DNA of 64,000 bases, taken from positions 1 to 64,000 of the forward strand of contig CACYPV010000011.1 in NCBI GenBank assembly GCA_902776375.1, read 5' to 3'. A model generated the notes under the pieces. That model did no database searches. It was not told the DNA's origin and saw only the letters and a program-made list of their open reading frames with translations. This document shows, in pieces, positions 1 through 8,546 of this stretch. Source of the DNA: an uncultured Ruminococcus sp. GTDB taxonomy: Bacteria > Bacillota > Clostridia > Oscillospirales > Acutalibacteraceae. Within the stretch, counting starts at the first letter, position 1; every line of letters begins with the position of its first letter. The position numbers were made by a program, and so were the translations under genes.

Positions 1-2161
1 TAGAAAATGATAATGCGCCTAACTCTTCAAGTGAATTTGGTAAGTTTGCAGTTGAAAGACTAACACAATTTTCAAACGCAGACATTCCGATTGAAGTTAC
101 TGAGTTAGGAAGATAAAATGATTCAAGCGAGGTGCATTCTTTAAAAGCGCTACTCGGGATAATAGTTAAATTAGGCAACGTGAAAGGCAACATATACTGA
201 CATCCCTCAAACGCACTGGAACACAGACTTGTTACCTCTTGAGGCATAGATACCTCATATACACGTTTACTATACTTATTAGTCCATGGATGACTTGTCA
301 TATCACCATAACCCGTGAATTCTAAACCGCCATCAGCATAAAGAATGAAATATAGATTGTCACCACAGTAGCCTTCAAGCAAAACAATTCTTGTCCAATG
401 AGCATATAGCGTGATATTTCCATTTACAACAGTACTGGATGTGTATTGCACTCCTTCTTCGGCAGCGGTAAACCAACCGTCAAACTGATATCCCAATCTA
501 TAAGGTGTTGGAGAGTAACCCATTGCGGTGCCGCTAACAACCGTTTTGCTTGTTGTAGATAAACTGCCGCCGTTAGCATCAAAGGTAATGGTATAGTATG
601 TTGAGCTGCCTCCGTTTACCGAATAGTATTCCGGGCATGTTCCGGTCACACGAATATAATTTTGCGCTCCAACGGCTGAATCTTCATCGGTACCGGCGCC
701 TACGCTTGCACCAGACTTGCTTGAAACAGTCTCTCCTGCCATAATTGCTTGATCAGAGAAATAGTAGAACTTTTCATTTTTGCCTACAAACGGGTTTATT
801 GCATTCCAAACATCAGACCATTGAAAACATTTTTTTATATTGCCGGAATAAATCCAGTTACTGTTATCCAACTGATACCACTTGTTGCCATAGCTGTTAA
901 TGTAGTAGCCGGTTATAGAAACTTTTAATCCTTTATGGTACTGACCGGAATCCGTACTTTTACCATTGATTTTTTCGTAAGGGGAATGACGGACGGGCGC
1001 GGTATCTGCAGTAACTTGATATGTGCCCGTATCTTCGATAACCTTATAAATCGGGAAATATGTTCTTTTTACGCCGATTGACGCACGATTGCCCGTAGCA
1101 TCTTCGGCATAGCACTCTATTGAATAGGTTGATTCAGGCATTTCTGATTGCGGAATCGTTACGGTAACATTCTGTCCGCTCAAAGCTCCTTCATAGGTTC
1201 TTGCCTGATCTTCTGTTTGACCAAATTCCCAAACATGAGCATATACTCTTGAAACGCCAATATTATCTGAAGCTGTATATTTCAATACAAACGTATTAAT
1301 TGGAGTTGCGCCCTGCATGGTTGTTCCGCGCTGAAAATCAACGTGCCCGCCGGTTTTAGGTGGTTCGCTGTCAAAAACCTGCGCATAATTGGAAGCGTGA
1401 TAAATTGTTACAGGGGTATTCCAAGATTTAGGAATCTCGTGCATTTGAATAGTACACTGAAAATCCCAGTTGCTGTCATATACATAATAATTTCCATTTC
1501 TCTCACCTAAATAAATTGCATAGTGTGCTCCGTTAAATTCAAGCAAATCTCCATAGGACGGCGTGCTTGCCGTAGGAGCATATCTAAAATTGCTTCCGTA
1601 CAAATACCAAAAGACGTATGAAGCAAAGCCGTAGCAAGAATAACCGGCAGAAGCGCCTTGACTTACTGCTTCGGCACCTGTAGGTAATCCTGCTTTTGAA
1701 AGAGAATCGTTAATATTCGGGAGATAACAATTTGATTCTTCACTGCCTGCTGCTTCTCCGTTATTTGTAAAATGAGTGATCTCTGCATTTGCAAACGCCT
1801 GAGATAAGGTGTTAATCTTGTTTTCAATACCGTTTGCCGAAACGCTCTCACCGGCACTTGCTCCAACCGACTCAATTGATTTTGGAGAATTCTGAGTTTT
1901 TGGAACTGCCGAGGTTTCCTCGACAGTTTGAGCAACGGTAGTTTCGATAATGTGGCTCTCTACCGTTGTTTCTTCAATGGGCGGTTCGGTAGCTTGCTCT
2001 GATGACAATTCAGGTATTGCTTCTGCTGATTCCTCCGAATAAGCAACAGAAACATCTTGATCGGTTTCCGTTGCTCCAACCGAAAAAGGCGCAACTGTAA
2101 CAACACTCGCTAATAAAGCTGCAGATAAAATGGCTGACATTAATCTTGTGACTTTTTTCAT
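1..2161 (-). CDS. Secreted NlpC/P60- or CHAP-like peptidase with SH3, InlB-type and BspA leucine-rich repeats (3' end beyond window)
   Basis: Reading the minus strand from ATG at 2161 gives 720 codons without a stop, so the C-terminus lies outside the window. GGGAGG lies just upstream. Residues 1 to about 30 form a signal peptide (KK, hydrophobic core, VGA cleavage site), followed by a Glu/Thr/Ser-rich linker. Residues about 145-260 look like a papain-fold NlpC/P60 or CHAP domain with candidate catalytic Cys176 (SCYGFA) and His213 (GAHYAIYLG). A GBS-Bsp-like repeat follows (about 275-365), then a bacterial SH3-like segment (375-445), an InlB/Listeria-Bacteroides type repeat (520-570, FDANGG...GWFT), and BspA-type LRR_5 repeats from about 640 to the edge. 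The likely role is a surface or secreted wall hydrolase or adhesin; the substrate cannot be read from sequence. Domain names are from recognition, not from a search. Confidence 0.8.
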   Translation of the reverse strand, partial: MKKVTRLMSAILSAALLASVVTVAPFSVGATETDQDVSVAYSEESAEAIPELSSEQATEPPIEETTVESHIIETTVAQTVEETSAVPKTQNSPKSIESVGASAGESVSANGIENKINTLSQAFANAEITHFTNNGEAAGSEESNCYLPNINDSLSKAGLPTGAEAVSQGASAGYSCYGFASYVFWYLYGSNFRYAPTASTPSYGDLLEFNGAHYAIYLGERNGNYYVYDSNWDFQCTIQMHEIPKSWNTPVTIYHASNYAQVFDSEPPKTGGHVDFQRGTTMQGATPINTFVLKYTASDNIGVSRVYAHVWEFGQTEDQARTYEGALSGQNVTVTIPQSEMPESTYSIECYAEDATGNRASIGVKRTYFPIYKVIEDTGTYQVTADTAPVRHSPYEKINGKSTDSGQYHKGLKVSITGYYINSYGNKWYQLDNSNWIYSGNIKKCFQWSDVWNAINPFVGKNEKFYYFSDQAIMAGETVSSKSGASVGAGTDEDSAVGAQNYIRVTGTCPEYYSVNGGSSTYYTITFDANGGSLSTTSKTVVSGTAMGYSPTPYRLGYQFDGWFTAAEEGVQYTSSTVVNGNITLYAHWTRIVLLEGYCGDNLYFILYADGGLEFTGYGDMTSHPWTNKYSKRVYEVSMPQEVTSLCSSAFEGCQYMLPFTLPNLTIIPSSAFKECTSLESFYLPNSVTSIGMSAFENCVSLSTANLPNSLEELGALSFS

Positions 2162-2184
2162 GGAAATCCCTCCCGAAATAAAAA

Positions 2185-2204
2185 TGCGCAGCCGAAGCTG
2201 CGCA
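2185..2204 (-). promoter_or_regulatory. Terminator-like hairpin in the leader of the secreted LRR protein gene
   Basis: A perfect 8-bp stem (TGCGCAGC/GCTGCGCA) closes a TTCG tetraloop on the minus strand. It is followed by TTTTTATTT and then, within about 10 bases, by the ribosome binding site at 2168-2173. A terminator at this point would stop transcription before the gene, so an attenuator is a reasonable reading. Function is inferred. Confidence 0.5.
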
Positions 2205-2227
2205 GAAAAACGCGTTGCCCCGATTGC

Positions 2228-2336
2228 TGCGACACAAACTTCACTATACTTGACTAAGGTATGCGAAAAAGAGCATGCGTTTTTACCGAGGTAAAAACGA
2301 TACCTAGTCAAGTGAAATATTCTGTTTGTGTCGCAC
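2228..2336. repeat. Imperfect 109-bp palindrome upstream of the secreted LRR protein
   Basis: The arms carry GCGACACAAAC at both outer ends, then ACTTGACTA(A)GGTAT against ATACCTAGTCAAGT, with a second small palindrome (TTTTTACC/GGTAAAAA) at the centre. It may be a folded mRNA leader, a double operator, or a small palindromic mobile element. A TATAAT on the minus strand (2356-2361) lies outside it, so a transcript from there would include the whole fold. Confidence 0.6.
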
Positions 2337-2417
2337 CTATATTTTACCATATTTCATTATAGCATGCAATCCAAAATTTTTCTTTGGGATTTAGTAAAAA
2401 TGCACACAAGCTCAATC

Positions 2418-2459
2418 TAAAAACGGTTTATTAACCACAATTGATGATTAATAAACCGT
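2418..2459 (-). terminator. Intrinsic terminator after the unknown membrane protein gene
   Basis: On the minus strand ACGGTTTATTA pairs with TAATAAACCGT and is followed by TTTTT. It sits 24 bases past the stop codon of the 2483-3088 gene. Confidence 0.75.
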
Positions 2460-2482
2460 AAACCATGTTTATCGTTATTCTT

Positions 2483-3088
2483 TTATCTTCGTGACCAAAA
2501 AGCCAAAATATTTCTTATACGTTTTCCTTTGAGTTTGGGTTTTTCTTTTATTTTGTCTTCAGTTAAAGATTCTTTTACCGTCATAGCTATGCAATTGTTA
2601 TCCAATAAATCTAGAGCAAAAGAAATACAGAAAAAGAGGCTAATTACCAAATATGGAATTACTAAACTAAGACATTCGCCATTGCTAAACATTTTATAAA
2701 AGCTATATACATATGATAAGCCCATTATTATAACAAACATTGGTCCAGCAAATAATTGAGCACGAAAATACGGAACATTGTAACATTTGCTAACACCAAA
2801 AGTATTCCACGAAAAGCCATTGTATTCGATTTCTTTTAATAATTCTTCTTCAATAAAAAGCAAGTATCCTCTTAAAATTTCAACTATACGTTGTTGATAC
2901 GCCATATAATAGAGAAAAACTACAGATAAAGCAGGGATTGAGTATATAACATTTGCATCACCTAATGCTGATGATAGTATCGTAAATGCAATGGAAACCA
3001 ATGTTGCAGAAATAGTTAATCTACTTTCAATTGTATTTATTTGAGAATTGTACTGATTCCATAAGGTGATCTTTTTTTCCGTATTCAC
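2483..3088 (-). CDS. Unknown 201-residue membrane protein
   Basis: I do not recognise this family. The start is GTG at 3088 with AGGAGGAG spaced 3-4 bases away, and a promoter lies upstream. The protein has two hydrophobic segments at about residues 25-65, an amphipathic acidic stretch at 70-95 (about EILRGYLLFIEEELLKEIEY), two more hydrophobic segments at about 115-165, and a basic C-terminus (KEKPKLKGKRIR), which suggests four transmembrane helices with both ends cytoplasmic. The gene stands alone with its own promoter and terminator, and it and its flanks are much more AT-rich than the core genes, which suggests horizontal acquisition. Small four-helix membrane proteins of this kind occur in defence and toxin-like loci, but nothing nearby supports such a role. 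Confidence 0.7.
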   Translation of the reverse strand: MNTEKKITLWNQYNSQINTIESRLTISATLVSIAFTILSSALGDANVIYSIPALSVVFLYYMAYQQRIVEILRGYLLFIEEELLKEIEYNGFSWNTFGVSKCYNVPYFRAQLFAGPMFVIIMGLSYVYSFYKMFSNGECLSLVIPYLVISLFFCISFALDLLDNNCIAMTVKESLTEDKIKEKPKLKGKRIRNILAFWSRR

Positions 3089-3161
3089 TTTTACTCCTCC
3101 TATAAAATGTTAAGTAAAATTGTTGCAAATCAAAATTCCACGTTGATTGATTTTTGAGTTA

Positions 3162-3190
3162 ATTATAACATAAAAAGATTATTATTTCAA
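3162..3190 (-). promoter_or_regulatory. Promoter for the unknown membrane protein
   Basis: On the minus strand TTGAAA (3190-3185) and TATAAT (3167-3162) are separated by 17 bases. They lie about 75 bases upstream of the GTG start. The rest of the 330-base gap between 3089 and 3417 is AT-rich and holds nothing else I can name except the rlmD terminator. Confidence 0.65.
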
Positions 3191-3365
3191 TAAATCATTG
3201 TTAAATAACAGAATATTGAATTAATTTAACTAATTATCTATACCCCAGAGCCACTGTAACCACAATTTAGTAAAGGAATACATTTTCCATGACCACCAAT
3301 AAATATGTTATATAAGCCATATATAGAGCCATTGCAGAGAAATAAAAGCGTTACCTCTCAGTGTA

Positions 3366-3410
3366 TAAAAAAGCACTGATGAAGCTCATACAAAAAGCTT
3401 CATCGGTGCT
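3366..3410 (-). terminator. Intrinsic terminator after rlmD
   Basis: On the minus strand a 15-bp stem (AGCACCGATGAAGCT with AGCTTCATCAGTGCT, one G-T pair) is followed by six T residues. It begins 8 bases past the rlmD stop codon. Confidence 0.9.
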
Positions 3411-3417
3411 GTTTATC

Positions 3418-4866
3418 TTATATCATTCCGAAATGTTTCAATGCAGCGCGGATAGCATTTTCCTTATCCTTCGGGCATTGCGGGACGTGAGGATTCTCTT
3501 TGCGGGAATGATTGTAATTCTCTCGCTCGATGATACCGCACTTTCGTTTGACTTGTGAAATATATAAGGTCGAAATCTTGAAGCCGTATTCCTTCATCAC
3601 ATAATCCTTGATTTCCTGATAGGTTGCCTTCGACTCCGCAGAAGTGATATCCAGCTCGTCCAAATCCAATTCGACCTCTATTTTGTCGTCAGGCATTTTT
3701 CTGGACAAAAGAACAACCGTCTCCACGTGCTGCGTGTGGGGGAACATGTCGACGGGTTGTATCTTGTGCACCTTGTAGTCGCTGTGCTTGCGGAGGTATT
3801 CAAGGTCGCGGGCTAAGGTTTCGGGATTGCAGCTCACGTATACAACGGTTTTCGGCGACATTTTTATCAGCGCGTCCAAAAAGACCTCGCTGCTGCCGGC
3901 TCTGGGCGGATCCATGAAAACCACGTCGGGTTTATCGTCTTCCTCCGCCGCCTCGCGCATAAAGTCGCCCGCGTCGCCTTTAAAGAAACGGATGTTTTTA
4001 AGGCTGTTCGCCTTGGCGTTCTGTATCGCGTCTTTCACCGCGTCGCCGTTGAGCTCAACGCCTATCACCTGACCCGCGCCGCGCTTGGCGGCGATAATGC
4101 CGATGGTGCCGATGCCGCAGTAGGTATCGAGCACGGTTTCGTTCCCTTTAAGGTCGGCGAACTCGATCGCCTTGCCGTAGAGCGCCTCGGTCTGCACGGG
4201 GTTTATCTGATAAAAGCTCTTGGGCGAAATGCGAAAGCGGCAGCCGCACAGGACGTCCTCAATGTAGCCCTTGCCGTACAGTACGACCTCTCTGTCGCCC
4301 AGCACGAGATTCGTCTTGTGCGGGTTCACATTCTGCACAACGGTAGTTATCTCGGGGAATAGTGAGCGTATCGCCTTGACAAAATTATTCTTTGAAGGAA
4401 ATATAGGCGTGCCGGTAACGAGCACCAGCATCACCTCGTTAGTAGCGAAGCCGCGCTTTACGAGCACATGGCGCAAAAATCCCTTGCGCGCGTCCTCGTT
4501 GTATGTGGTCATCTTGAACGAGGGCAGCATTTTGCGCACGGCGACTATGATCTTGTCGGCAAGCTCGTCCTCGATCTGACAGCTGTCGACGCCTACGACG
4601 TGATGAGTGCCGCTCTGGTAAACGCCCGAAATTATCCTGCCGCGGCGGTCGGTGTAGAACGCCGCCTGCACCTTGTTGCGGTAGTGGTAGGGGCTTTCCA
4701 TGCCGATTATCGGCTCGACCCTGCCGAAGCTTTTCAAAAGCTTTATCACTTTATTTTGTTTGTATTTTAATTGCTCCGGATAGCTCAGGTTTTGAAGCTG
4801 GCACCCGCCGCATTTTTTGTATACGGGACAGCTCCCGTTTTTTATATTGATTTTGGTTTGGGACAT
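3418..4866 (-). CDS. rlmD: 23S rRNA (uracil-5-)-methyltransferase, RlmD/TrmA-type
   Basis: SAM-dependent methyltransferase making m5U in 23S rRNA (RumA/RlmD/RlmCD family; the exact uridine cannot be read from sequence). Four cysteines, C13, C19, C22 and C96, match the family 4Fe-4S cluster. The Rossmann core shows DTYCGIGTIGI (SAM binding), MDPPRAG and VYVSCNPETLARDL with the catalytic Cys, and DMFPHTQHVE near the end. It has 482 residues, with a C-terminal tail of about 80 residues beyond the catalytic core that ends in a Lys/Arg-rich segment. The ATG start has GGAGG 8 bases upstream. It is a single-gene unit between a terminator and a heptamer-repeat leader. Confidence 0.93.
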   Translation of the reverse strand: MSQTKINIKNGSCPVYKKCGGCQLQNLSYPEQLKYKQNKVIKLLKSFGRVEPIIGMESPYHYRNKVQAAFYTDRRGRIISGVYQSGTHHVVGVDSCQIEDELADKIIVAVRKMLPSFKMTTYNEDARKGFLRHVLVKRGFATNEVMLVLVTGTPIFPSKNNFVKAIRSLFPEITTVVQNVNPHKTNLVLGDREVVLYGKGYIEDVLCGCRFRISPKSFYQINPVQTEALYGKAIEFADLKGNETVLDTYCGIGTIGIIAAKRGAGQVIGVELNGDAVKDAIQNAKANSLKNIRFFKGDAGDFMREAAEEDDKPDVVFMDPPRAGSSEVFLDALIKMSPKTVVYVSCNPETLARDLEYLRKHSDYKVHKIQPVDMFPHTQHVETVVLLSRKMPDDKIEVELDLDELDITSAESKATYQEIKDYVMKEYGFKISTLYISQVKRKCGIIERENYNHSRKENPHVPQCPKDKENAIRAALKHFGMI

Positions 4867-4880
4867 GGTTACCTCCGGAG

Positions 4881-5053
4881 GAGTTGAAAGTTGAGAGTTG
4901 AGAGTTGAGAGTTTTAAATTACAAGTTACAAATTACAAATGACAAATACTTATAACTTATTACTTATAACTTATAACTCACCAGCCACTAGCCACTAGCC
5001 TCTAGCCCCTAGCCTCTAGCCTCTAGCCTCTAGCCTCTAGCCTCTAGCTTCTA
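4881..5053. repeat. Array of 7-bp repeats, four sequence types
   Basis: Successive blocks all keep a 7-base period but change sequence: GAGAGTT units, then AATTACA/AGTTACA units, then TTATAAC/TTATTAC units, then about ten TAGCCTC/TAGCCAC units. It fills the gap between the rlmD start (minus strand) and the promoter of the next gene. Related arrays recur at several other loci in the window. Confidence 0.85.
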
Positions 5054-5088
5054 TTGTACCATTTTTTCCAAAGAATCTCAATATGCAA

Positions 5089-5117
5089 TTGCGTTTTTGC
5101 CGTGAATATTATATAAT
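5089..5117 (+). promoter_or_regulatory. Promoter for the NusG-domain-II/Gx transporter pair
   Basis: TTGCGT (5089-5094) and TATAAT (5112-5117) are 17 bases apart, ending about 33 bases before the first start codon. Confidence 0.65.
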
Positions 5118-5150
5118 CTTTTTAACGATTAAAAATGTGAGTTGAGAGTT

Positions 5151-5519
5151 TTGAAGCTTAGGATACTTATAATCATCGCGGCGGCGGTTTTTATCGCGGG
5201 GATCATCGGCTGTGTGCTGGTGCTCAACGCGCCTAAAAAGAATACCGTTAACATAAAAAGCGGGGGAAAGGTGCTTTATACGCTTGACCTTTCCAAAGAG
5301 GACGACCGCACCTTTGAGGTCAAGTCTTCCGACGGCGGCGTCAACCTTATCGAGATAAAGGACGGCAAGATCAGGGTGAAATCAGCCGACTGTCCCGACA
5401 AGACCTGTATGCGCATGGGCTGGCTCGAGAGCTCGGCTATGCCGGTGGTCTGCCTGCCTCACAGGTTGGTAATAGAATTTACGGATGACGACGGCGGCGT
5501 TGACGCTGTGGCGGAGTGA
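5151..5519 (+). CDS. NusG domain II-containing membrane-anchored protein
   Basis: A short protein with an N-terminal transmembrane anchor (LRILIIIAAAVFIAGIIG) and an extracytoplasmic NusG_II-like domain of about 90 residues. The domain contains the family signature SADCPDKTCMRMGWL and VCLPHRLVI. Proteins of this type are common in Firmicutes next to the Gx transporter family, as here; their molecular role is not established. I prefer the TTG at 5151. A TTG at 5142 would add three residues, but neither has a strong ribosome binding site. It is the first gene of a two-gene unit; the next gene starts 4 bases after its stop. Confidence 0.75.
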   Translation: MKLRILIIIAAAVFIAGIIGCVLVLNAPKKNTVNIKSGGKVLYTLDLSKEDDRTFEVKSSDGGVNLIEIKDGKIRVKSADCPDKTCMRMGWLESSAMPVVCLPHRLVIEFTDDDGGVDAVAE

Positions 5520-5523
5520 GCAT

Positions 5524-6015
5524 ATGGACGTTAAAAGACTTGCGCGGCTCGGCGTGCTTACCGCCGCAGCCCTGATAATCTTCATCGTGGAGCTGCAAAT
5601 ACCCAACCCGTTCCCGATACCCGGAATCAAGCTCGGGCTTGCGAATATCATCACGGTTTACGCGGTCTATCACTTCCGCGCTTATGAGGTCGCAATGCTC
5701 GTGGGCGTGCGCATAACGCTGGGTTCGGTTTTCAGCGGCAACATCATGGCGCTTTTTTACAGCGCGTGCGGCAGCGTGCTCTGCCTGCTCGGAATGTTAT
5801 TCCTTAAAAGAATTATAGATGAAAAGCACATCTGGCTTTCAAGCGTGTTCGGCGGCTTTTTGCACAACACCGGGCAAATGGCGGCGGCGCTGCTAGTCAC
5901 CCAAACGCCCTCGCTGCTGCTGTATTATCCGTTTCTTGTCGTGGCGGGCTGCCTTGCGGGCTTGTTCACAGGGCTTTGTGCGCAGATGATCTTGCCGAGA
6001 ATAAAGGGAATGTGA
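5524..6015 (+). CDS. Gx transporter family protein (heptaprenyl diphosphate synthase component I-like)
   Basis: A polytopic membrane protein of 163 residues with five or six hydrophobic helices. The family hallmarks PGIKLGLANIITVYAVY (residues about 35-50) and the Gly-rich SVFGGFLHNTGQ are present. The family was named for subunit I of heptaprenyl diphosphate synthase, but its structure resembles ECF transporter S components, so substrate uptake is equally possible. The ATG at 5524 has GGAG at 5511-5514 and follows the NusG-II stop by 4 bases, so the two are co-translated. No heptaprenyl synthase subunit II is present nearby. Confidence 0.8.
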   Translation: MDVKRLARLGVLTAAALIIFIVELQIPNPFPIPGIKLGLANIITVYAVYHFRAYEVAMLVGVRITLGSVFSGNIMALFYSACGSVLCLLGMLFLKRIIDEKHIWLSSVFGGFLHNTGQMAAALLVTQTPSLLLYYPFLVVAGCLAGLFTGLCAQMILPRIKGM

Positions 6016-6045
6016 GAGGCTAGAGGCTAGTGGCTAGAGGCTGGA
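6016..6045. repeat. Heptamer repeat tract (AGGCTAG units)
   Basis: Four units of AGGCTAG/TGGCTAG type start directly at the stop codon of the Gx transporter gene. This is the reverse complement of the TAGCCTC units at 4981-5053. Confidence 0.75.
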
Positions 6046-6063
6046 TGAATTAGCGGAAACGTT

Positions 6064-6104
6064 TGCGATTTAGTGGAGAGATATTCCTCGGAAATGAGCA
6101 AACA
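6064..6104. repeat. Dispersed 38-bp repeat, copy 1
   Basis: The segment with GCGATTTAGT, GAGAGATA, CCTCGG and GCAAAC recurs with a few changes at 15768-15807. Both copies are intergenic and close to heptamer arrays. Confidence 0.6.
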
Positions 6105-6142
6105 GAATGTGACAGCAACAGCAACAAGATTCATCTTCATAC

Positions 6143-6260
6143 TTATCTTTGTTTTTGTCTTTATCTTTATCTTTATCTTTATCTTTGTCTTTATCTTTAT
6201 CTTTATATTGGCTTGTTTGGGTTGTTTTGGGTTGTTTTGGGTTGTTTTGGGTTGTTTTGA
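6143..6260. repeat. Hexamer (CTTTAT) and decamer (GTTGTTTTGG) tandem repeats
   Basis: About eleven CTTTAT-like units at 6143-6207 are followed by five 10-base units at 6211-6260, ending about 55 bases before the glnN promoter. Short frames through this tract encode only low-complexity peptides and are not genes. Confidence 0.85.
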
Positions 6261-6314
6261 AAAATCTGCATATAAAACCTTATTATATCCCAAAAATCTT
6301 TTACGTCCGCCGCA

Positions 6315-6343
6315 TTGACAAAAAGGTTCAAATGGAATATACT
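6315..6343 (+). promoter_or_regulatory. Promoter of glnN
   Basis: TTGACA (6315-6320) and TATACT (6338-6343) with a 17-base spacer. The expected start of transcription, near 6350, lies about 11 bases before the attenuator-like hairpin. Confidence 0.8.
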
Positions 6344-6360
6344 GTACAGAAGAAAGCAAT

Positions 6361-6399
6361 GGCGCTGCGGGGTATACCCGTAGTGCCTCTATTTTTATC
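6361..6399 (+). promoter_or_regulatory. Attenuator-like hairpin in the glnN leader
   Basis: GGCGCTGCGGG pairs with CCCGTAGTGCC (11 bp with two G-T pairs, five-base loop) and is followed by TCTATTTTTATC. It lies between the promoter and the ribosome binding site AGGAG (6405-6409), so it could terminate transcription before glnN. The ANTAR-domain protein encoded downstream is the obvious candidate antiterminator (inference). Confidence 0.55.
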
Positions 6400-6417
6400 T
6401 ATATAGGAGAGTTATTT

Positions 6418-8508
6418 ATGTCAAAGGTACCCGAAATGTTTGGCTGCAATGTATTCAATGACAAAAAAATGCTTGAAAGACTGCCTAAATCCACCTACAA
6501 GGCGCTTAAAAAGACCATCAACGACGGCGAGCCGCTCGACCTGAGCGTTGCCAACGTTGTTGCCGCCGCGATGAAGGACTGGGCTATCGAGATGGGCTGC
6601 ACCCATTACACGCATTGGTTCCAGCCTATGACGGGCGTTACCGCCGAAAAGCACGACAGCTTTATCCAGCCGCATGAGGACGGCGTTATAATGGAATTCT
6701 CGGGCAAGGAGCTCATCAAGGGCGAGCCCGACGCGTCATCCTTCCCCTCGGGCGGTATCCGCGCGACCTTTGAGGCTAGAGGCTACACCACCTGGGACCC
6801 CACTTCGCCCGCCTTTGTTAAGGACGGCTCTTTGTATATACCCACCGCGTTCTGTTCCTACACGGGCGAGGTGCTCGACAAAAAGACCCCTCTGCTGCGC
6901 TCAATGGAGCGTCTGAGCAGCGAGGCTGTAAAGATACTTCACCTCTTTGGCAAAACCGACGTCACCCGCGTCACCACCACCGTGGGACCCGAGCAGGAGT
7001 ATTTTCTTATCGACAAAGAGCTCTACGATCAGCGCGAGGACTTGAAGCTCACCGGCAGGACCTTGTTCGGCGCAAAGGCTCCCAAGGGTCAGGAGCTTGA
7101 CGATCACTACTTCGGTTCAATAAAGACCCGCGTGTCCGCGTATATGAAGGACCTTGACGAGGAGCTTTGGAAGCTCGGCGTTTTGGCAAAGACTAAGCAC
7201 AACGAGGTCGCGCCCTCACAGCACGAGCTCGCGCCCATATTCACCACCTCTAACATCGCCAACGACCACAACGAGCTGACGATGGAGATCATGAAGAAAA
7301 CCGCCGAGAAGCACGGTCTTGTCTGCCTGCTGCACGAAAAGCCCTTCGCGGGCGTGAACGGCTCCGGCAAGCACAACAACTGGTCGCTCTCGACTAACAC
7401 GGGCGAAAACCTGCTCTCACCGGGCAAGCACCCCGAAACCAATTATCAGTTCCAGCTCTTTTTAGCAGCGGTCGTCAAGGCCGTTGACGAATATCAGGAT
7501 CTGCTTCGCGCTACCGTGGCGTCCGCCGGCAACGATCACCGCCTGGGCGCTCACGAGGCTCCGCCCGCCATCATTTCGATGTATCTCGGCGACGACCTCG
7601 GCGCGCTTGTCGATTCGATAATCAACGGCGAGCAGTATATCAGCCAGGGCAAGGAAAAGGTACAGACCGGCGTCGACGTGCTCCCCGACTTCAAGAAGGA
7701 CACCTCCGACCGCAACCGCACCTCTCCGTTCGCCTTTACCGGCAACAAGTTTGAGTTCAGAGCCCTCGGCTCCGCGCTCAATATCGGCTGCCCCAACTAC
7801 ATGCTCAACACCATGGTCGCCGAGCAGCTCAGCCAGTTCTACGTCGAGCTGAAGAGCGCCGAGGACTTTATCAGCGAAGTAAAGTCGCTCGTCAGGAACG
7901 TGTTCATGGAGCACCGCAGGATAATCTTCAACGGCGACAACTACACCGACGAGTGGGTCGCAGAGGCAAAAAAGCGCGGACTGCTCAACCTCAAATCGAT
8001 GCCCGACGCTTACGAGCATTTCCTCGACAGAAAGAACGTCGAGCTGTTCGTTAAGAACAAGATCGTCACCGAATCCGAGTTCCACGCGCGCTACGAGATC
8101 GAGCTTGAAAACTACTGCAAGCAGATCAACATCGAGGCGCTCACGATGATAGATATGGCGAAGAAGAAGATCGCTCCCGCCGTTTCGTCCTATGTCGGCG
8201 AGCTCAGCGACACCGTGCTGTCAAAGAGAGCGGTGTCCGACGCTATCCCCGTAAACTACGAGGTCAACCTGATCACCGGCCTTTCAAACAAGCTTGAATG
8301 TTTCGTCGCTACCACCGACGAGCTTGAGGACATCGTCCTCGGAGCCGCCGAGCACAAGAGCGATATTCTGGAGCTTGCCAAGTATTTCCGCAACGAGGTA
8401 TTCGCAAAGATGCAGGAGCTTCGCGCGATAGGCGACAGCATGGAGACCGAGACAGCGGCTGACTTCTGGCCGTACCCGTCCTACAGCGAGCTGCTGTTCA
8501 GCGTGTGA
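6418..8508 (+). CDS. glnN: Type III glutamine synthetase
   Basis: ATP-dependent ligation of ammonia to glutamate, the main ammonium assimilation step, carried out by a cytoplasmic GSIII dodecamer. At 696 residues it has the usual GSIII length (about 700), far longer than GlnA. Visible landmarks are the GSIII N-terminal region ([12 protein letters not shown]), [45 protein letters not shown] and [13 protein letters not shown]. The ATG has AGGAG 8 bases upstream. It is a single-gene transcript preceded by a strong promoter and an attenuator-like hairpin. The ANTAR regulator 270 bases downstream fits nitrogen control. Confidence 0.97.
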   Translation: MSKVPEMFGCNVFNDKKMLERLPKSTYKALKKTINDGEPLDLSVANVVAAAMKDWAIEMGCTHYTHWFQPMTGVTAEKHDSFIQPHEDGVIMEFSGKELIKGEPDASSFPSGGIRATFEARGYTTWDPTSPAFVKDGSLYIPTAFCSYTGEVLDKKTPLLRSMERLSSEAVKILHLFGKTDVTRVTTTVGPEQEYFLIDKELYDQREDLKLTGRTLFGAKAPKGQELDDHYFGSIKTRVSAYMKDLDEELWKLGVLAKTKHNEVAPSQHELAPIFTTSNIANDHNELTMEIMKKTAEKHGLVCLLHEKPFAGVNGSGKHNNWSLSTNTGENLLSPGKHPETNYQFQLFLAAVVKAVDEYQDLLRATVASAGNDHRLGAHEAPPAIISMYLGDDLGALVDSIINGEQYISQGKEKVQTGVDVLPDFKKDTSDRNRTSPFAFTGNKFEFRALGSALNIGCPNYMLNTMVAEQLSQFYVELKSAEDFISEVKSLVRNVFMEHRRIIFNGDNYTDEWVAEAKKRGLLNLKSMPDAYEHFLDRKNVELFVKNKIVTESEFHARYEIELENYCKQINIEALTMIDMAKKKIAPAVSSYVGELSDTVLSKRAVSDAIPVNYEVNLITGLSNKLECFVATTDELEDIVLGAAEHKSDILELAKYFRNEVFAKMQELRAIGDSMETETAADFWPYPSYSELLFSV

Positions 8509-8546
8509 GCCAATTGACGATTGACAGTTGACAATGGACAGTGAAG
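8509..8546. repeat. Heptamer repeat tract (AATTGAC/AGTTGAC units)
   Basis: Five units of the form AATTGAC, GATTGAC, AGTTGAC, AATGGAC, AGTGAAG follow directly after the glnN stop codon. The remainder of the gap to 8776 holds partial GC-rich inverted repeats and a TATAAT at 8716-8721 without a clear -35. Confidence 0.7.

Noticed and set aside
3361..3558. 65-codon plus-strand frame
   Set aside because: It starts in the rlmD terminator and runs antisense through the conserved rlmD 3' end.
4881..5053. CRISPR-like array
   Set aside because: Units are 7 bp with no spacers and no cas genes are present.
6063..6406. Three overlapping plus-strand frames
   Set aside because: They translate the CTTTAT and GTTGTTTTGG repeats into low-complexity Phe/Leu/Gly peptides and have no ribosome binding sites.
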